Position numbers and translations under genes: made by a program | DNA from: Geomonas limicola | Lineage (GTDB): Bacteria; Desulfobacterota; Desulfuromonadia; Geobacterales; Geobacteraceae | DNA: 64,000 bases | NCBI RefSeq assembly: GCF_014193675.1 | Contig: NZ_BLXZ01000002.1 | Coordinates: 704,224-768,223, forward strand | Direction of reading: 5' to 3' | Notes under the pieces: generated by a model | The model's input: only the letters and a program-made list of their open reading frames with translations | Told to the model about the DNA's origin: nothing | Database searches by the model: none | Shown here: positions 63,132 through 64,000 of the stretch, piece after piece | Layout: the number at the start of each line of letters is the position of its first letter | Numbering within the stretch: position 1 is the stretch's first letter

Positions 63132-63761
63132 ATGCTCGTGATGGCTGCGCGAAAACAGAAATGGCAATGGTCGACGCTGTGGTCTCGTTGGGAGAGCAAA
63201 AGCGTTACCACCCACGATCTTGCCGGACTGCTGGTGAGGGTCATGGTCCCCCTGCTCCTGCCGGCCCTGGTGCCGTTTTTGCTCACCTCGGAAGGGGCGC
63301 TCAGCGAATGGGCCACCCAGACCGCCCTGTTCTGGATCGCCCCCCTCGCCAGCCTTGCCTGCTGTCTGCTCTGCTGTTGGATCAAACCGCTGAGCCGGCA
63401 CTTCGTGGGGAAGCTTTGCACCGGCATCGTCTCGGTTCTGGTCGGCCTGGCGATCGCCTATGCCTCGGTCGGCTACTTCGACCTCGCCAATGCGCTGACC
63501 GGCAGCTACCGGCCGGTGTACGTATCGGGGCCGGTGATTGGAAAGACGGATGCGTCGGCAGCGCTGGTGCCGCGGCGCTACCTCCACGTGGTGTACGAGG
63601 GGCGCGAGGTGAACCTGCACGTTCCTCCCACCGCGTACCGCTCCTTCAGCCTGGGGCAGCGTTACGGTCAGACCATGTACCCTGGCGGCTTCGGTTACTT
63701 CTACCGCTGGAATTTCGGCTCGCATTCGGCGGAAACTGCCCCGGCAGGGTCCGGCGGGTAG
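63132..63761 (+). CDS. Hypothetical membrane protein with C-terminal soluble domain
   Basis: An unrecognised 209-residue protein from an ATG with AGAGAG upstream. Three hydrophobic segments (about residues 32-52, 61-83 and 92-113) are followed by about 90 soluble residues, mostly beta (YRPVYVSGPVIGKTDASAALVPRRYLHVVYEGREVNLHVPPTAYRSF), probably periplasmic or cytoplasmic depending on orientation. No catalytic motif is visible. An earlier in-frame start at 63018 would add 38 basic residues with no membrane or family signal, so the shorter form is preferred. Confidence 0.65.
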   Translation: MLVMAARKQKWQWSTLWSRWESKSVTTHDLAGLLVRVMVPLLLPALVPFLLTSEGALSEWATQTALFWIAPLASLACCLLCCWIKPLSRHFVGKLCTGIVSVLVGLAIAYASVGYFDLANALTGSYRPVYVSGPVIGKTDASAALVPRRYLHVVYEGREVNLHVPPTAYRSFSLGQRYGQTMYPGGFGYFYRWNFGSHSAETAPAGSGG

Positions 63762-63879
63762 CCAGGCCCCTGCTTGCCGGTGGGCGGAGTCTCCGAGGTC
63801 CCCGCTTCGGTGTTTGCTCCTCTACGGTTTACGAATCAAAAAAGCGCCCCCGATTGCGACAACGCCCTTACTTAAAGTG

Positions 63880-63934
63880 TTGAAAAACTCGTAACGTAAG
63901 GTATACTCCCTCTAATCTTCGGGTTAGGGGGAGT
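63880..63934 (+). promoter_or_regulatory. Promoter overlapping a UUCG hairpin that masks a Shine-Dalgarno
   Basis: -35 TTGAAA (63880-63885) and -10 TATACT (63902-63907) are 16 bases apart. An 11-bp hairpin has arms ACTCCCTCTAA (63905-63915) and TTAGGGGGAGT (63924-63934) with a C(TTCG)G loop, and its 3' arm contains the Shine-Dalgarno GGGGGAG of the next ATG (63941). The left arm overlaps the -10, so transcripts starting here would lack most of it, whereas read-through transcripts would fold and block translation. Confidence 0.65.
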
Positions 63935-63940
63935 ATTTTT

Positions 63941-64000
63941 ATGACTGAAGCTCAACAACCTGCCCAAATCACTCGCATTCCTCCTGCCTGCGGGTCCATC
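63941..64000 (+). CDS. 5' end of an unidentified gene (truncated by window; possibly transposase)
   Basis: Twenty codons, beginning MTEAQQPAQITRIPP, are visible before the window ends. GGGGGAG lies 7 bases upstream. Too little is present for family assignment. The leader hairpin resembles those protecting insertion-sequence transposase genes, so a transposase is one possibility and nothing more. Confidence 0.5.
   Translation, partial: MTEAQQPAQITRIPPACGSI

Overview
The window looks like a chromosomal segment of a Geobacter-type deltaproteobacterium (Desulfuromonadota; Geobacteraceae such as Geobacter or Geomonas). This is inferred from gene content: many hybrid sensor kinases and HD-GYP and PilZ regulators, a PilT-type ATPase beside a degenerate PilB/MshE-like protein, an Na+/dicarboxylate carrier with a sigma-54 promoter and a DctB/DctD-like pair, and corrinoid methyltransferase-like genes. 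No rRNA, tRNA or CRISPR array was seen. Two halves differ in character. About 1-26.9 kb is visibly lower in GC and looks like accessory DNA. About 26.9-64 kb is very GC rich, so long antisense shadow frames are common there.

Region A (1-18.1 kb) is a redox and electrophile-stress island, nearly all on the plus strand. It holds a partial metallo-hydrolase, an MFS carrier, three SDR-type proteins, an iron-type alcohol dehydrogenase, a Tat-exported aldo/keto reductase, a flavodoxin, an iron-sulfur flavoprotein and a small membrane protein. A TetR repressor of NemR type, with a cysteine in the NemR sensing segment, is followed by a tripartite RND efflux operon, an Old Yellow Enzyme family reductase, a hotdog thioesterase and a further SDR. 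TAGAC/GTCTA operator-like palindromes lie in the repressor promoter, behind the repressor gene, and before the efflux operon.

Region B (18.1-26.9 kb) looks like a defence and mobile patch. It has a DUF6527 fragment, a DUF4238 gene, a 1795-residue STAND-type NTPase with an N-terminal PD-(D/E)XK-like nuclease domain, and an orphan AbiEi-like gene bracketed by oppositely oriented copies of a 17-bp motif. A 21-unit array of 21-bp repeats with a 42-bp higher-order period follows.

Region C (26.9-41.6 kb) has a GT-D-like glycosyltransferase and a secreted DUF11-type surface protein. It also has a compact minus-strand operon of a corrinoid-binding protein, a UroD/MtaA-like protein lacking the usual zinc cysteines, and a DUF1638 domain fused to a hybrid histidine kinase. 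I regard this operon as the most interesting candidate system in the window. Then come an OmpR-type regulator, a REC-PilZ protein, and an operon of a pseudo-PilB, a PilT-like ATPase and an aminotransferase.

Region D (41.9-64 kb) is mostly core: a PP-loop thiolase-like enzyme, a triple-PAS hybrid kinase with an HD-GYP regulator, mtgA, pdxA, a lipoprotein, a PcrA/UvrD helicase, a CheB-CheR-PAS-kinase-receiver fusion, and a DAACS carrier with its sigma-54 promoter and two-component pair. The window ends at the start of a gene whose leader resembles the read-through protection hairpins of insertion sequences. Several families of dispersed palindromic repeats sit between the genes of regions C and D.
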